Origin: Bacillota bacterium
GTDB lineage: Bacteria > Bacillota > Clostridia > Christensenellales > SZUA-584
NCBI GenBank assembly: GCA_023410475.1
Contig: JAEYPS010000008.1
Span: forward strand, 1-44,999
Direction of reading: 5' to 3'
DNA length: 44,999 nucleotides
A program made the position numbers and the translations under genes. Positions 30,387 through 38,671 of the stretch are shown here, one piece after another (within the stretch, counting starts at the first letter, position 1; each line of letters opens with the position of its first letter). The notes under the pieces were generated by a model, which was given only the letters and a program-made list of their open reading frames with translations, searched no databases and was not told where the DNA came from.

Positions 30387-31751
30387 ATGATATACATTGG
30401 TGGAGTAATTTTCGTTCTGTACATGATATTTAAACTGCTTTACATTATTTTTCCCATGAAGAATAAAAGGCTGCCCGAGGTAATAGGGCCGGTCACTCTA
30501 TATAAGAGCTTTGCGGTTCTCGTGCCTTCCTACAACGAAGAAAGCGTAATTTTGAACTGCGTCAATTCATTGAAGGCGCTTCAGTACCCAAATTACAGAG
30601 TATACATAATAGACGACGGCTCTACGGACGGCACATTCGACATACTGAAGGATAACCTTGCGCTTATACCCGCAAGGCTGAGGCAGGATACCCGCCTTGA
30701 AAGCAGCCGTATAATATCGGTCAAGAGGTCAAGGCTGCACCCGAATATATACGTTATCAGAAAAGAAAACGGGGGAAAAGCGGACGCACTCAACGCAGGA
30801 ATAGCTTGCTGCGCGGAAGAGATAGTGGTAACGCTTGACGCTGACTGCATGCTTAAAGAAGACGCGCTTGGCATTATGAACGAGGCGTTCCAGAATGAGC
30901 GCGTAGTCGCCGCCGGCGGGGCGGTGCATATAACGCAGAGCATAGATTCGAGGGACACCGACCGGATCGTTTTCAGGCTGAAGAATCTGATAAGGTATCA
31001 GGTCATTCAGTATCTTATCGCGTTCTATCTTCATAAGTTTACACAATCGCGATTAAAATCGCTTATAGTGGTTTCAGGAGCCTACGGCGCGTTTAAAAGG
31101 AGCCTATTGATAAAGCTTAACGGCTACCGCAAAACGGTTGGCGAGGATATGGATATAACGCTGAAGATCCAGCAGTATATAAAGATGTACAACAAGAGGT
31201 ATCTTATATCTTTTGTTCCCCAAAGCATCTGCTATACAGAATGCCCCGAGAGCTTTAAGAGCCTTATGAAACAGAGGATACGCTGGCAGAAGGCCTTTAT
31301 CGACTGCGTTTTAAAATACGGACCAAAAATGTTCAGGAGTTTTAAATTAAGCCTTTCGATCTTTTTTATATTCGACTATCTGATACTCGGAACTGTGACG
31401 TCGTTCCTGTTCTTTTTGCTGCCGATGTTTTTGCTGTTGGGCGAAAAGATTTCAATGATCTTCTTCATTATATTGAGCGTTGATCTGCTGCTGGGCGTCG
31501 CGGAGTGCCTGGTCTCGAAAAGGATGGCCGCAAGATATAATCACTGTTTTTCGGGTATGGACAGTTTGAGAGTCGGACTCTTCGTACCCTTCAAGATATT
31601 GTTCTGCAAGCTCTTGAATCTCATCTTCGTCATTGCCGGCACATTCGCCTATTTTATCAGCAGGGAGCGCTGGAACAAAGCGGAGAGGCTCGGGCGCTGC
31701 TTTTCAGGAACCGCGGAGGTCGCATTTTCGGGCGAAAGCAGAGCCAAATGA
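30387..31751 (+). CDS. Processive family-2 glycosyltransferase (synthase-type, membrane)
   Basis: 454 aa. An N-terminal membrane helix (IYIGGVIFVLYMIFKLLYIIF) precedes a GT2 catalytic domain: FAVLVPSYNEE, YIIDDGSTDGT, ENGGKADALNAG, VTLDADCML (DxD-like), GAYGAFKRS, GEDMDITLKI (general base ED) and QRIRWQKA (the Q/RxxRW motif of processive synthases). Several C-terminal helices follow (SIFFIFDYLILGTVTSFLFFLLPMFLLL and on) to form the export channel. Relatives make hyaluronan, chitin-like, PNAG or beta-glucan chains. With the CE4-GH16 protein encoded just upstream it forms a two-gene synthase-dependent exopolysaccharide unit. A terminator follows within 20 bp, so the unit is complete. Confidence 0.9.
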   Translation: MIYIGGVIFVLYMIFKLLYIIFPMKNKRLPEVIGPVTLYKSFAVLVPSYNEESVILNCVNSLKALQYPNYRVYIIDDGSTDGTFDILKDNLALIPARLRQDTRLESSRIISVKRSRLHPNIYVIRKENGGKADALNAGIACCAEEIVVTLDADCMLKEDALGIMNEAFQNERVVAAGGAVHITQSIDSRDTDRIVFRLKNLIRYQVIQYLIAFYLHKFTQSRLKSLIVVSGAYGAFKRSLLIKLNGYRKTVGEDMDITLKIQQYIKMYNKRYLISFVPQSICYTECPESFKSLMKQRIRWQKAFIDCVLKYGPKMFRSFKLSLSIFFIFDYLILGTVTSFLFFLLPMFLLLGEKISMIFFIILSVDLLLGVAECLVSKRMAARYNHCFSGMDSLRVGLFVPFKILFCKLLNLIFVIAGTFAYFISRERWNKAERLGRCFSGTAEVAFSGESRAK

Positions 31752-31768
31752 CTCTGAGTATACCTTAT

Positions 31769-31793
31769 GCCGTTACAAACGTAACGGCTTTTT
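31769..31793 (+). terminator. Terminator after the GT2 gene
   Basis: GCCGTTAC-AAAC-GTAACGGC followed by TTTTT, a perfect 8-bp stem. Confidence 0.9.
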
Positions 31794-31834
31794 GCGCTAT
31801 ACGCAACTGTGTTGAAATAAAAAAACAAGATGAC

Positions 31835-31857
31835 TTTTACCATAAATTATGGTAAAA
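31835..31857. promoter_or_regulatory. 23-bp palindrome upstream of glycerate kinase
   Basis: TTTTACCATAA and TTATGGTAAAA are perfect complements around one central base. It lies about 53 bp upstream of the glycerate kinase start. Without a clear U-tract it looks more like an operator for a dimeric regulator than a terminator. Confidence 0.5.
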
Positions 31858-31909
31858 TAAAAGAAACCAAACGGTTGTTAGGTATGTGATAGCAGGGGTA
31901 TGTTTTATT

Positions 31910-33055
31910 GTGAAAATTTTAATCGCGACCGACTCATTTAAAGGCTGCTGCAGCACACTTGAGGCGGCAAACGAGTTTAAAAAAGGAGTGTTGCGCGTTT
32001 TTCCGGACGCGTCCGTCACGATAATACCGATAGCCGATGGTGGTGAAGGCACGGTAGATGCGGTGATAGGCGCGCTCGGCGGCAGCCTCGCTTATGCGCA
32101 GGTGTCAGGCCCTCTCGGGGAAAGCGTCAACGCCGCGTTCGGTCTGATATCAAAAAGCAAAGCCGTGATCGAAATGGCAGCGGCGTCGGGTCTGACGCTG
32201 ATAAAGGAAAAGGACCCTTTGAAAGCCACAACGTACGGCACAGGACAACTCATTTTAGCGGCGCTCGACCTTGGCTGCACGGATATCTTTATAGGTATCG
32301 GAGGCTCGGCCACAAACGACGGAGGGGCGGGAATGGCCGAGGCTCTTGGCGCAAGGTTTCTCGATTCACACGGTAATTCCGTACCTCCCGGAGGAGGAAG
32401 CCTTTACCTTATTGACAAGATAGATGTCTTAGGCATGGACAGCAGGCTTAAAAACGTAAATATTACCGTCATGTCCGACGTGGAAAACCCGCTCTGCGGC
32501 GAAAAGGGAGCGTCAGTGGTATTTGGGCCGCAAAAAGGGGCTGTGCCCGACCAGGTAAAGCTGCTGGACTTCGGGCTTTCTCATCTTGCGGACAAGGTGC
32601 GAGAGCTGCTCGGCGCCGATTACTCAGACCTGCCGGGCGCGGGCGCCGCGGGAGGTCTTGGATTCGGGCTTATGGCGTTCGCGGACGCTAGTTTGAGGCC
32701 GGGTATCGAGACGATGCTTGATATAGCGGGATTTGACAATCTCGCTTCAGAGGCGGATCTTATAATAACGGGAGAAGGCAGCATCGACGGGCAGTCTGTC
32801 TATGGAAAAGCGCCGGTGGGCATAGCCCGGCGCGCCAAGAAATACGGCAAGCCAGTTGTCGCTGTTACGGGAGCGATAGGCGAGGGCGCGAAAAGCATAT
32901 ACGAACACGGTATAGACGCGCTGATAAGCAGCACCTGCCGTCCGATGAGCGTGGAAGAAGCTGTTTCGCGATGGGACGAGCTGTTGGCGGACTCCGCGGA
33001 AAGGGCAATGAGACTTATAAAAACAGGCGTCGGCCTAAGGGGTTTAAATATTTGA
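31910..33055 (+). CDS. Glycerate kinase (GarK/GlxK type)
   Basis: 381 aa. It begins VKILIATDSFKGCCSTLEAANEFKKG and has the family motifs PIADGGEGTVDAV (near 45), FIGIGGSATNDGGAGMAEALGARFLD (near 127), AGAAGGLGFGLMAF and DLIITGEGSIDGQS (near 284). It phosphorylates D-glycerate using ATP (the 2- or 3-position depends on subclass). The start is taken as GTG 31910, to align with relatives that begin MKIVIAPDSFKG; an in-frame GTG at 31886 would add eight residues. It stands alone between two terminator or palindrome signals. Complete. Confidence 0.92.
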   Translation: MKILIATDSFKGCCSTLEAANEFKKGVLRVFPDASVTIIPIADGGEGTVDAVIGALGGSLAYAQVSGPLGESVNAAFGLISKSKAVIEMAAASGLTLIKEKDPLKATTYGTGQLILAALDLGCTDIFIGIGGSATNDGGAGMAEALGARFLDSHGNSVPPGGGSLYLIDKIDVLGMDSRLKNVNITVMSDVENPLCGEKGASVVFGPQKGAVPDQVKLLDFGLSHLADKVRELLGADYSDLPGAGAAGGLGFGLMAFADASLRPGIETMLDIAGFDNLASEADLIITGEGSIDGQSVYGKAPVGIARRAKKYGKPVVAVTGAIGEGAKSIYEHGIDALISSTCRPMSVEEAVSRWDELLADSAERAMRLIKTGVGLRGLNI

Positions 33056-33171
33056 AAAGGCAAAAAGCGGTTGAAATATATGTATATAAAACGCGTTATT
33101 TATAAATACCTTATACTTACAGTCGGCGTTCTGACAGAATGTAAATGAGGCAGGTATTCGGAGGTTATGCT

Positions 33172-33429
33172 ATGAGTCGCAAAGTGGCAAACCAAGGCGC
33201 AATGCGCTTATCCGATTCTCTTAAGTCAGGGGTGTTTTATAGCATCGGGCTGCGCGTAAGAGAGCGGGCTGCCGCTAGCTATAACGCGCTGCCGCCGCGC
33301 AAAGGATATTCTGGCTCCATGTTTTTCGTACATTATGAAAAGATCTATAAAATCTATTGTGAAAGCCTGCGTAAAAGCGGGCTTTCATTTAAGGGTTTCA
33401 AGTGCCAGTTGATTAAAAGTGCAGGCTAA
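33172..33429 (+). CDS. Small basic protein (85 aa), unknown
   Basis: ATG 33172 follows a good ribosome site (CGGAGGTTATGC). The product is rich in Arg/Lys/Tyr/Ser (MSRKVANQGAMRLSDSL, KIYKIYCESLRKSGLSF) with no signal peptide or membrane segment. I recognise no domain. It could be a real small protein or a chance frame; the ribosome site is the main support. Confidence 0.4.
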   Translation: MSRKVANQGAMRLSDSLKSGVFYSIGLRVRERAAASYNALPPRKGYSGSMFFVHYEKIYKIYCESLRKSGLSFKGFKCQLIKSAG

Positions 33430-33554
33430 ACCTTTGGCATGAAAAATCGGATCGCCGAGAGCGGAGCAACATAATAAGTGTGGTTTAAGAAGCAGCGGCA
33501 ATAACGTGTTAACAGGCATTACAAAAGTTACATGATAAAGTTACTTTTTAAAAT

Positions 33555-33578
33555 GAACATTTTCGTTTATCATACGTT
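33555..33578 (+). promoter_or_regulatory. Candidate autoregulated ECF-type promoter of the sigma factor gene
   Basis: GAAC (33555-33558), a 16-bp spacer and CGTT (33575-33578) match the general ECF promoter pattern GAAC-N16-CGTC/T, 26 bp before the sigma gene. ECF sigma genes commonly activate themselves in this way. Confidence 0.45.
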
Positions 33579-33604
33579 TATTATAGCGAAAGGAAAAGAT
33601 ATTC

Positions 33605-34168
33605 TTGGACGATAAACGGCTTAACAATTTTCTTTTCACCGGAGATTACTCTTTCGCCGAAGAGCTTATTCGGGAATATGAGAATAATCTCTACAGCCTT
33701 TGCCGAAGGCTTGCGCGAAGCAGGGAGGACGCGGACGACCTCTACCAGCAAACGTGGCTTAAAGCCATGCAAAACGCCGGCAGCTATAAGAGCAAATCCT
33801 TTCGCAACTGGCTGTATACGATATGCGTAAACACATATAAAGACCAATGCCGCAGAGCAAAAAGCCGCGAAAAGGTCACGAACGACCATCTGGATACGGG
33901 GGCAAAGGATTACGCAATCGAGTCGGCGACAGACGGTGTATCCGCTGAAAGCGTGGCGATAGATAATTATACAAAGGCAATGCTTAAAGCAAAAATCAGC
34001 CGGCTTCCGGACAAGCACAGGCTTCCGGTAGTGCTGCACTATTTCGAGGGCATGGATTATAAAGAATGCGCGAGCGCGCTCGGCATCCCGGTAGGGACGA
34101 TAAAATCTAGGCTGAACTCCGCTAAAAAGAAGCTGCTTGAGGAAATGGAGAAAACCGAAGTTGTTTGA
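33605..34168 (+). CDS. ECF sigma factor (sigma-70 family, SigW/RpoE-like)
   Basis: 187 aa. Region 2 at about 20-90: AEELIREYENNLYSLCRRLARSREDADDLYQQTWLKAMQ, then FRNWLYTICVNTYKDQ. Region 4 at about 125-180: KISRLPDKHRLPVVLHYFEGMDYKECASALGIPVGTIKSRLNSAKKKLLEE. There is no region 1 or 3. The TTG start at 33605 follows AAAGGAAAAG. It overlaps the downstream gene, whose product is a membrane protein with an RsgI-like external domain and probably its anti-sigma factor. Released sigma would activate its own promoter and a regulon unknown here. SigI, the usual partner of RsgI domains, is a different sigma type. Confidence 0.92.
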   Translation: MDDKRLNNFLFTGDYSFAEELIREYENNLYSLCRRLARSREDADDLYQQTWLKAMQNAGSYKSKSFRNWLYTICVNTYKDQCRRAKSREKVTNDHLDTGAKDYAIESATDGVSAESVAIDNYTKAMLKAKISRLPDKHRLPVVLHYFEGMDYKECASALGIPVGTIKSRLNSAKKKLLEEMEKTEVV

Positions 34169-35069
34169 TATAGATAAAGAATTACAGGCCATGCAGGCCG
34201 AGAGATATATACCGGATGAAGAGCTGCGCCTACAAACGCGCAGGCTCGTAAGAAGTGCCGAACAGCAGAGAACCGGACGAAATCCAAGGATAAGAAAGCA
34301 TAACCTGCTTTATTATCCGGCAGTCGCTGTTGTCCTTGCTGTCATACTGGTGTTTTCTGTGTTTCCGGGGACGCCCGCTCAGGCGGCGGGGTATTACACG
34401 ATAGATATTAACCCCAGCATAATCGTAGCGGTGGACGACGATGACACGGTGCTGTTTTTTACAGCTAAGAACAAGGAAGCCAAAGAACTGATGACAGGTG
34501 TCGGGCTTACCGGCATGAGATTTGATGAAGCGCTCAAAGTCGTAATAAACGCCGCGTCGCAGAAAGGTTATCTCAAACAGGGAGGGCATCTGCTCGTAGC
34601 CCACTTCGGAGACAGCGAAGGCATATCTCAGCAGGCGCTTGAAGAAATAGTCGCTGATCAACTGCCGGAAAGCGGAGTTGTCGCGCTGGCATTGAACGGC
34701 GGCAAAGACAAGTTCGAGAAAGCCAAAAAGGCCGGGCAGAAGCCGGGCATAGAGCTGCTGATGGACGGAGCGCGCGAGGCTGGCATTAGAGATAAGGATA
34801 TAGACGTTGTTATTGATAAAATGTCAGACAAGCCCGGCAAAGCCCCGGACGGCCAGAAAAATAAAATTGAGAATAAGGATAATAACGGTAACAGCGGTAA
34901 AGCTGAAGGCAACAGCGGCAATAACAGCAGCGGCAGCAACAGCGCCAAAGGCAAAGACTCGGCAAAAAAGCAAGATAACGCAAAAGGCAATTCTGACAAG
35001 GAAAAAGATAGAGAGAAGGACAACGATAAGGGCAAGAATAAAGACAAGGGTAATGGCAAGGGTAATTAA
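34161..35069 (+). CDS. Membrane anti-sigma factor with RsgI-like extracellular domain and a Lys/Gly/Asn-rich tail
   Basis: About 302 aa from TTG 34161 (an earlier TTG at 34137 is possible). A cytoplasmic segment of about 47 residues without a recognisable zinc motif is followed by one transmembrane helix (LLYYPAVAVVLAVILVFSVFPG). The extracellular part begins YYTIDINPSIIVAVDDDDTVLFF, the hallmark of the RsgI domain. In RsgI proteins this Asn-Pro bond is known to be self-cleaved as part of signalling. Residues 230-302 are a low-complexity, strongly basic tail (NGNSGKAEGNSGNN..., KDKGNGKGN) that may contact the cell wall. Overlap of 8 bp with the sigma gene supports an anti-sigma role. Pairing RsgI-type sensing with an ECF sigma is unusual. 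Confidence 0.8.
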   Translation: MFDIDKELQAMQAERYIPDEELRLQTRRLVRSAEQQRTGRNPRIRKHNLLYYPAVAVVLAVILVFSVFPGTPAQAAGYYTIDINPSIIVAVDDDDTVLFFTAKNKEAKELMTGVGLTGMRFDEALKVVINAASQKGYLKQGGHLLVAHFGDSEGISQQALEEIVADQLPESGVVALALNGGKDKFEKAKKAGQKPGIELLMDGAREAGIRDKDIDVVIDKMSDKPGKAPDGQKNKIENKDNNGNSGKAEGNSGNNSSGSNSAKGKDSAKKQDNAKGNSDKEKDREKDNDKGKNKDKGNGKGN

Positions 35070-35120
35070 CGCAGGCATATCGTGTGGTGGATTATTATTT
35101 TTAGAATGGGAGAGTAAAAC

Positions 35121-36332
35121 ATGAAAATCAGATTTAAAGCACTGATCACACTTGTTGTTGTACTAACATTGGTAACCTCTATGTTCCTCGCGGGGTGCGC
35201 GAAGACTCCGGAGCAAAGCGCACCCTCGGGGACGGATTATCAGCAGGAGGAGACGGCTGCAGCGGCATTGGGAGCAGCGGACATGATTCAGAAGTCCGAG
35301 ATAAGCTATGTTTCCATCGACATAAACCCCAGCATAGAGCTTAAGCTTGTTGACGGGTTCGTGGCCGAGGCAAAAGCGTATAACGATGACGGACAAGCAA
35401 TAATACTGTCAACCGACGTCTCGGGCATGACTCCGGAGGAAGCCGTGGCGGCGCTTATCGGTTCGTTCGCTTCGGAAGGATACATAACGGCGGGTGATGA
35501 AAACGCTACTGTAGTCATAACCGTTGCGGGAGGGCAGGGTGACGGACTGGCCGAAAACCTTAAACAGAGCGCCAGTACGATTCTTCAGGACATGGGGCTC
35601 GAATGTAACGTTGTAACGACGAGCGTAGCGGAGGAGATAGTAAATACCGCCGAGAACAGCGGACTTTCGATAGGAAGGTATCTGCTTCTTAAACAGATAG
35701 CTTTGCAGGAAGATATCACCCTTGATGAGGCCAAGGAAAAATACGGCAGTCTCAAGATGTATGAGCTCTTAGCTCTTATAGATAATATCGATGAATTTTT
35801 GAAAGATATAGATGACATAAACAAAGCGCTCGACACTCTTACGCCAGAGCAGCTTCAGATGCTTACTCAGGCGCGGCTCGCGTTTCAAAACGCGATGAGG
35901 AGCGCGCAGCGGGCTTTCCTTGAGGCAAGGACGCAGGCCAGGAACGCTTTTCATACAGCTAGAGACGAAGCCAAGAACGCTTTTCTTGAAAGCAAAGACA
36001 ATACTGCGCTCAAAGCTGCAAAGAAGCAGATAAAAGAAACGTTCGCGCTAGCGAAGAAGACAGCGACAGATACTCTGAGGCAGGCCAAGATAAGAGCCAG
36101 AGAAGAGTTCATGGCGGCTATAGAGGGCTTCGGGCTGGACCGGGAGACGATTGACAAGCTTCTTGAATGGAACTTTGATACAGTGTTTGAAGTCGATATG
36201 GACTTTGAGTTTGAAAACGCGGACTTTGGCGGCGGCAAGGACAAGCAAAAAGAGAGCGTCAAAGAAAACAGCGGTAAAGAAAACAGCTCTGGGCAGGGTA
36301 AAGGCAAAGGAAACGGAAAAAACAAATCATAA
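35121..36332 (+). CDS. Lipoprotein with an RsgI-like DINPS domain and long Ala/Arg coiled coil
   Basis: 403 aa. Lipobox SMFLAGC (Cys near residue 26). The domain YVSIDINPSIELKLVDGFVAEAKAYN (near 62-87) matches the extracellular domain of the preceding anti-sigma, including the Asn-Pro pair. Residues 95-170 continue the same fold (TDVSGMTPEEAVAALIGSFASEGYI). A region of long helices (about 235-335) rich in Ala/Arg/Glu repeats (RSAQRAFLEARTQARNAFH) follows. The end is a basic Gly/Lys/Asn tail, as in the anti-sigma. It is therefore a secreted, membrane-anchored copy of the sensor domain without a cytoplasmic part. It could compete for or present the signal. A terminator lies at 36389. Confidence 0.78.
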   Translation: MKIRFKALITLVVVLTLVTSMFLAGCAKTPEQSAPSGTDYQQEETAAAALGAADMIQKSEISYVSIDINPSIELKLVDGFVAEAKAYNDDGQAIILSTDVSGMTPEEAVAALIGSFASEGYITAGDENATVVITVAGGQGDGLAENLKQSASTILQDMGLECNVVTTSVAEEIVNTAENSGLSIGRYLLLKQIALQEDITLDEAKEKYGSLKMYELLALIDNIDEFLKDIDDINKALDTLTPEQLQMLTQARLAFQNAMRSAQRAFLEARTQARNAFHTARDEAKNAFLESKDNTALKAAKKQIKETFALAKKTATDTLRQAKIRAREEFMAAIEGFGLDRETIDKLLEWNFDTVFEVDMDFEFENADFGGGKDKQKESVKENSGKENSSGQGKGKGNGKNKS

Positions 36333-36388
36333 AGGTCATTGTGGGAGATGACGCAAAGAGAAAACGGGGGTTGATTCTCCTCCGGCAG

Positions 36389-36419
36389 ATAAGCGCTTGA
36401 AAAGCGCTTATTTGCTTTT
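36389..36419 (+). terminator. Terminator after the lipoprotein gene
   Basis: ATAAGCGCTT and AAGCGCTTAT form a 10-bp stem with a 3-base loop, followed by TTGCTTTT. It ends the sigma/anti-sigma/lipoprotein operon. Confidence 0.75.
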
Positions 36420-36493
36420 AACAAAAAACTTGGCATTATTGGAGAGAGTATAAGCAGAGGCGGCCTGCCTGCCGCTTTTGTGGATATCGTATC

Positions 36494-37405
36494 TTATGCG
36501 TCTGCCGATGCATCCGGCGCCAGGTATGCGGAAAGCTTCTCAGGGCCTGCTATGACTTCCCGCCTCACATACAATATCCCGCCATGCATAGTGCTGACGC
36601 ACCATTTTACCAGCACAATATCACCGCCTGATATCTCAATAGCGGTTACACAGCGCGGGTGCACGCAGCTTCCGTCGTTGAAGTAAAGGGGAGCGTCTTT
36701 TTCGGGAAACACCGGCCTGTGCGTATGGCCCGCGATCATCATCTTGTTTTCGCGCTCACACCATGACGCAAGCTTGTTTTCGATTGACGATGACATCTTG
36801 TTGTTTTTTGCCGCGCTAGTCGGGTTGTTGAAACCTGCTGCCTCAAGGTGCCTCCAAAGATGCCTTACTAAAAACCTCGCAAGCTTCCATAGATGGTTGT
36901 TGAAAAAATCGGGCTGATGTCCGTGCACGACAAAAATATCCTTACCAGTTTCGGCATGGCGCAGCCTCAGCGCTTCGTGAACTTTTATATTCTCGAACAG
37001 AGGCATATCTTTTTTCAGACGCGCGTCGTGATAGCGGTATAGGTTTTTAGCTACATACCTTGAGTTCTTTTTTACCATGTCATGGTTGCCGTAGATCATA
37101 TAGAGCCGGCCGTGCTGTTGAAATTTCGTCAGCAGCCTGAACGCGTCCTTGTGTGTTTCGACTATTACTCCAAAATCATAGTTTTCCCACAGCTCGTCTC
37201 CGTCCCCGATCTCGATATAAGTGTATCCTCTGCTAAAGTAATAGTCGAGAGCGCCGCAGTAAACGTTCTGGTTTTTAGAGAAATTGTCTGCAAAGCTTCC
37301 GTCGCCCCGGTGGCAGTCGCTCATCAGCACTATTTTCGAGGCGTCGCTAATCGGCACTATGTAAGCGGAGGCAAGTATTTTAGAAAGTTTATTTAATGCC
37401 GCCAT
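36494..37405 (-). CDS. Calcineurin-like metallophosphoesterase
   Basis: 303 aa. The metal-binding blocks of the family are all present: IVLMSDCHRGD (Asp, His near 30), YIEIGDGDELWE (GDxxE near 66), MIYGNHDMV (GNHD near 107), FVVHGHQPD, and MIAGHTHRPVF (GHTH near 226). It is probably a phosphohydrolase or nuclease with two metal ions. The extended insert after VHGHQPD (NNHLWKLARFLVRHLWRHLEA) recalls membrane-associated UDP-diacylglucosamine pyrophosphatase-like proteins, but the substrate is unknown. Starts 9 bp after the stop of the DUF4474 gene, with which it forms an operon. Confidence 0.87.
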   Translation of the reverse strand: MAALNKLSKILASAYIVPISDASKIVLMSDCHRGDGSFADNFSKNQNVYCGALDYYFSRGYTYIEIGDGDELWENYDFGVIVETHKDAFRLLTKFQQHGRLYMIYGNHDMVKKNSRYVAKNLYRYHDARLKKDMPLFENIKVHEALRLRHAETGKDIFVVHGHQPDFFNNHLWKLARFLVRHLWRHLEAAGFNNPTSAAKNNKMSSSIENKLASWCERENKMMIAGHTHRPVFPEKDAPLYFNDGSCVHPRCVTAIEISGGDIVLVKWCVSTMHGGILYVRREVIAGPEKLSAYLAPDASADA

Positions 37406-37414
37406 TTTGCCGCC

Positions 37415-38377
37415 TCACTGAGTCCTGGGCAAAAACTTTTCAATCATTTTGTATTTGCCGAGAATCTTCTTGCTTCCGCCGATGTCGATGATTTCACTGT
37501 ACAACGAGGGGTCGAGCGTACGCGCTGCTTCAAGCTTTGCGAGCGCGCCCTTCTCGCTGCCGGTAAGCTCACCAAACTTTTCGCACAGTAATTTATTCTT
37601 TTTTTGCATAAAGCGCTCGATCTCGCGCGTGCGGGTATACGGCTGAGCCGTCCGGGGTTTGTCAAACATAAAGTTAACAGTATTGCCGCTGACGGCGAGT
37701 TCGCTGCCCGAATAACCGGCTTTTTTCATGGCTTCCAAAAAAGCGGTCATCATGTTCCTGTCTTTTAAAACAATGCTTATCCGCGCGGTAAGTTCTGAAG
37801 GCTCAGAGAATTCTGCCAGAGCGAAACCTGTCAGCCACCAATGTTTGCCGGCGCGCCTGAACAGCGTCTTGCCGTCTTTAAAAAGTGCGTACGATATATT
37901 GAGCATATCGGCAGGGACGGCAGTGTGGTAAAACGTGCCGTAGAATATCCCCGGTATTCTCAGATCCGGCCCCTTAGTGTTGTATACGCCAACCTCGCAG
38001 CCGGTAGTCATACCGTACTGGCCCTTCCAAAACTCTATTAGCCAGTGCTTGCCCGCGTAATCAAAATAAATAGGCTCGCAGTCTATTATCATGCTCATAA
38101 GCGCCGCAGCCTCGTCGTAAAGACGGCAATAGCCAAAGTCCCTCTGCCACGCGTCCATGTCGGAGTAGAATATATCCTGAGTGCTGTCATAAGCGAACCC
38201 CGCTATAGGCTCATTAAGCGAGCCCTTGACATTTGAATACAGCCCGGAAAAGACTCCTTTGAATATGGTAAATATGCCCCTTAAGCCCCACCTTACTATG
38301 TTTATAAACAGTACCGCGAGCCCGAAAAGCCCCCCGAGCCCCAACAGCACTATGCCGATTATCAATATAGTTGACAT
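37415..38377 (-). CDS. Membrane-anchored DUF4474 protein
   Basis: About 320 aa. A long N-terminal hydrophobic hairpin (TILIIGIVLLGLGGLFGLAVLFINIV) is followed by the conserved block PIAGFAYDSTQDIFYSDMDAWQRDFGYCRLYDEAAA, DCEPIYFDYAGKHWLIEFWKGQYGMTTGCEVGVYNT, which I recognise as DUF4474. Function unknown. The domain is common in Clostridia. The start is taken as ATG 38377 because GGGTGG lies upstream; GTG 38386 is an alternative. It is first of two genes on this strand. Confidence 0.82.
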   Translation of the reverse strand: MSTILIIGIVLLGLGGLFGLAVLFINIVRWGLRGIFTIFKGVFSGLYSNVKGSLNEPIAGFAYDSTQDIFYSDMDAWQRDFGYCRLYDEAAALMSMIIDCEPIYFDYAGKHWLIEFWKGQYGMTTGCEVGVYNTKGPDLRIPGIFYGTFYHTAVPADMLNISYALFKDGKTLFRRAGKHWWLTGFALAEFSEPSELTARISIVLKDRNMMTAFLEAMKKAGYSGSELAVSGNTVNFMFDKPRTAQPYTRTREIERFMQKKNKLLCEKFGELTGSEKGALAKLEAARTLDPSLYSEIIDIGGSKKILGKYKMIEKFLPRTQ

Positions 38378-38538
38378 TAAGACCACCCGAAAAAAGTTAT
38401 ATAGTATAATATTCCGGCAGCCGTAATTGTGTTAGTGTAATTTGCGGAGTTATATAGGTGCGCCGGACTCAAAGAAGAATAGGCTCGGTGCGTAGGTATG
38501 GTAAATATATTTGTTCTCTAAAGGTTAACATTTTGATG

Positions 38539-38567
38539 TTGAAGCGGCACATATAAAGTGCTATTAT
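38539..38567 (+). promoter_or_regulatory. Candidate promoter for the CBS-domain gene
   Basis: TTGAAG (38539-38544), a 17-bp spacer and TATTAT (38562-38567), about 105 bp before the start. The region 38378-38671 holds no other gene. Confidence 0.5.
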
Positions 38568-38671
38568 ACAAGCGGAAGACGGAACAACCAAACAAAGTAT
38601 TATTGATGCGGCACGGCATTTTCACCTTGCCGGATGCAGATATACGCTAAACACAGCAGGAACGGAGCGTC

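Noticed and set aside
33581..34192. 203-aa open frame antisense to the ECF sigma factor
   Set aside because: The plus strand encodes a textbook sigma factor with both conserved regions. The antisense frame has no domain or ribosome site.
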